Origin: Amycolatopsis viridis
GTDB lineage: Bacteria > Actinomycetota > Actinomycetes > Mycobacteriales > Pseudonocardiaceae
DNA length: 64,000 nt
NCBI RefSeq assembly: GCF_011758765.1
Contig: NZ_JAANOU010000001.1
Location: 558,001 to 622,000 of the forward strand
Direction: 5' to 3'
The position numbers and the translations under genes are program-made. Positions 63,867-64,000 of this stretch are shown here, piece after piece (positions within the stretch are counted from its first letter, which is position 1; every line of letters begins with the position of its first letter). Below the pieces are notes generated by a model, which had not been told where the DNA came from, did not search any database, and worked only from the letters and a program-made list of their open reading frames with translations.

Positions 63867-64000
63867 CGGTAGTGGAGGTAGGGCCGGCGACGGGTGCTGA
63901 ACTCGCCGAGCTCGGACTGCCACGAGCTGACGATCTCGTCCACTCCGGCGCCACGATCGACCATGGTGCGCAGCCGGTCGGAACCGGACAGCTTGTCGAT
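63863..64000 (-). CDS. C-terminal end of DUF1343/NamZ exo-N-acetylmuramidase (cut by window)
   Basis: The last 45 residues read IDKLSGSDRLRTMVDRGAGV and end RRRPYLHYR, the C-terminal pattern of DUF1343/NamZ proteins, which release MurNAc from glycan non-reducing ends. The GTGA overlap with the AmiE-like gene shows co-translation. The rest lies outside the window; the identification rests on this end and the neighbouring genes. Confidence 0.7.
   Translation of the reverse strand: MDKLSGSDRLRTMVDRGAGVDEIVSSWQSELGEFSTRRRPYLHYR

Overview
The window is a very GC-rich actinobacterial chromosome segment with GTG and TTG starts, many leaderless genes, a WhiB regulator and a long-form LeuA. The block from about 29.0 to 58.1 kb keeps the gene content and much of the order of the mycobacterial Rv3683-Rv3667 neighbourhood (metallophosphoesterase, ponA2, whiB4, two Get3/ArsA-like ATPases, DUF4177, ridA, MBL hydrolase, crp, nth, tlpA-like, nudL-like, marP, ephE-like, holin-like, acs). 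Together with the intergenic repeat style this suggests a Pseudonocardiaceae genome such as Amycolatopsis. The genus is an inference. There is no rRNA, CRISPR array, transposase or prophage; one tRNA-Pro(CGG) is present.

Layout. 0-7 kb: the end of a uridine-kinase-like gene, a five-gene Dpp/Opp-type peptide ABC importer operon and a DedA protein. 7-10.3 kb: a divergent EamA exporter/LysR pair, a secreted protein with a decayed duplicate beside it, and an AhpD-like peroxidase. 10.3-17 kb: leuA with a leader-peptide attenuator, a small membrane protein, a glycosyltransferase-nitroreductase pair, and lysC-asd. 17-28.6 kb: a five-repeat SdrD-B surface protein, a PdxI-like reductase, an MFS transporter, tandem secreted paralogues each with a strong terminator, an HSL-type esterase, an oxidative-stress run (FMN reductase, Ohr, Dps), an S9 peptidase and a methyltransferase. 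28.6-29 kb: a repeat-filled non-coding stretch and the tRNA.

29-48 kb is the conserved envelope/redox/acid-stress cluster. Inserted in it relative to Mycobacterium are a tandem pair of unknown paralogues, a NUDT19-like hydrolase, an MFS transporter with its own operator, a candidate non-coding RNA next to crp, a 21-bp minisatellite and NhaA. 48-54 kb is accessory: a POT peptide transporter with a DasR-like site, a VIT/CCC1 transporter with an IdeR-like box, a GntR-controlled MHS transporter/DUF2848 module with matching operators, and an AT-hook protein. 54-60 kb: an L,D-transpeptidase, a secreted protein, acs, a GNAT acetyltransferase, and a phosphoribosyltransferase coupled to a degenerate Fic-like protein. 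60-64 kb: a peptidoglycan-recycling locus reading namZ - amiE-like - murR-like - murQ on the minus strand, cut by the window end.

Functional threads are cell-wall synthesis and recycling (PonA2, Ldt, MarP, MurQ/AmiE/NamZ), redox and iron homeostasis (WhiB4, Ohr, Dps, AhpD, VIT), aspartate and branched-chain amino acid synthesis, and peptide/solute transport. The least explained items are the two unknown paralogues after ridA, the candidate RNA beside crp, the paired secreted proteins, and the EphE-like hydrolase lacking its nucleophile.
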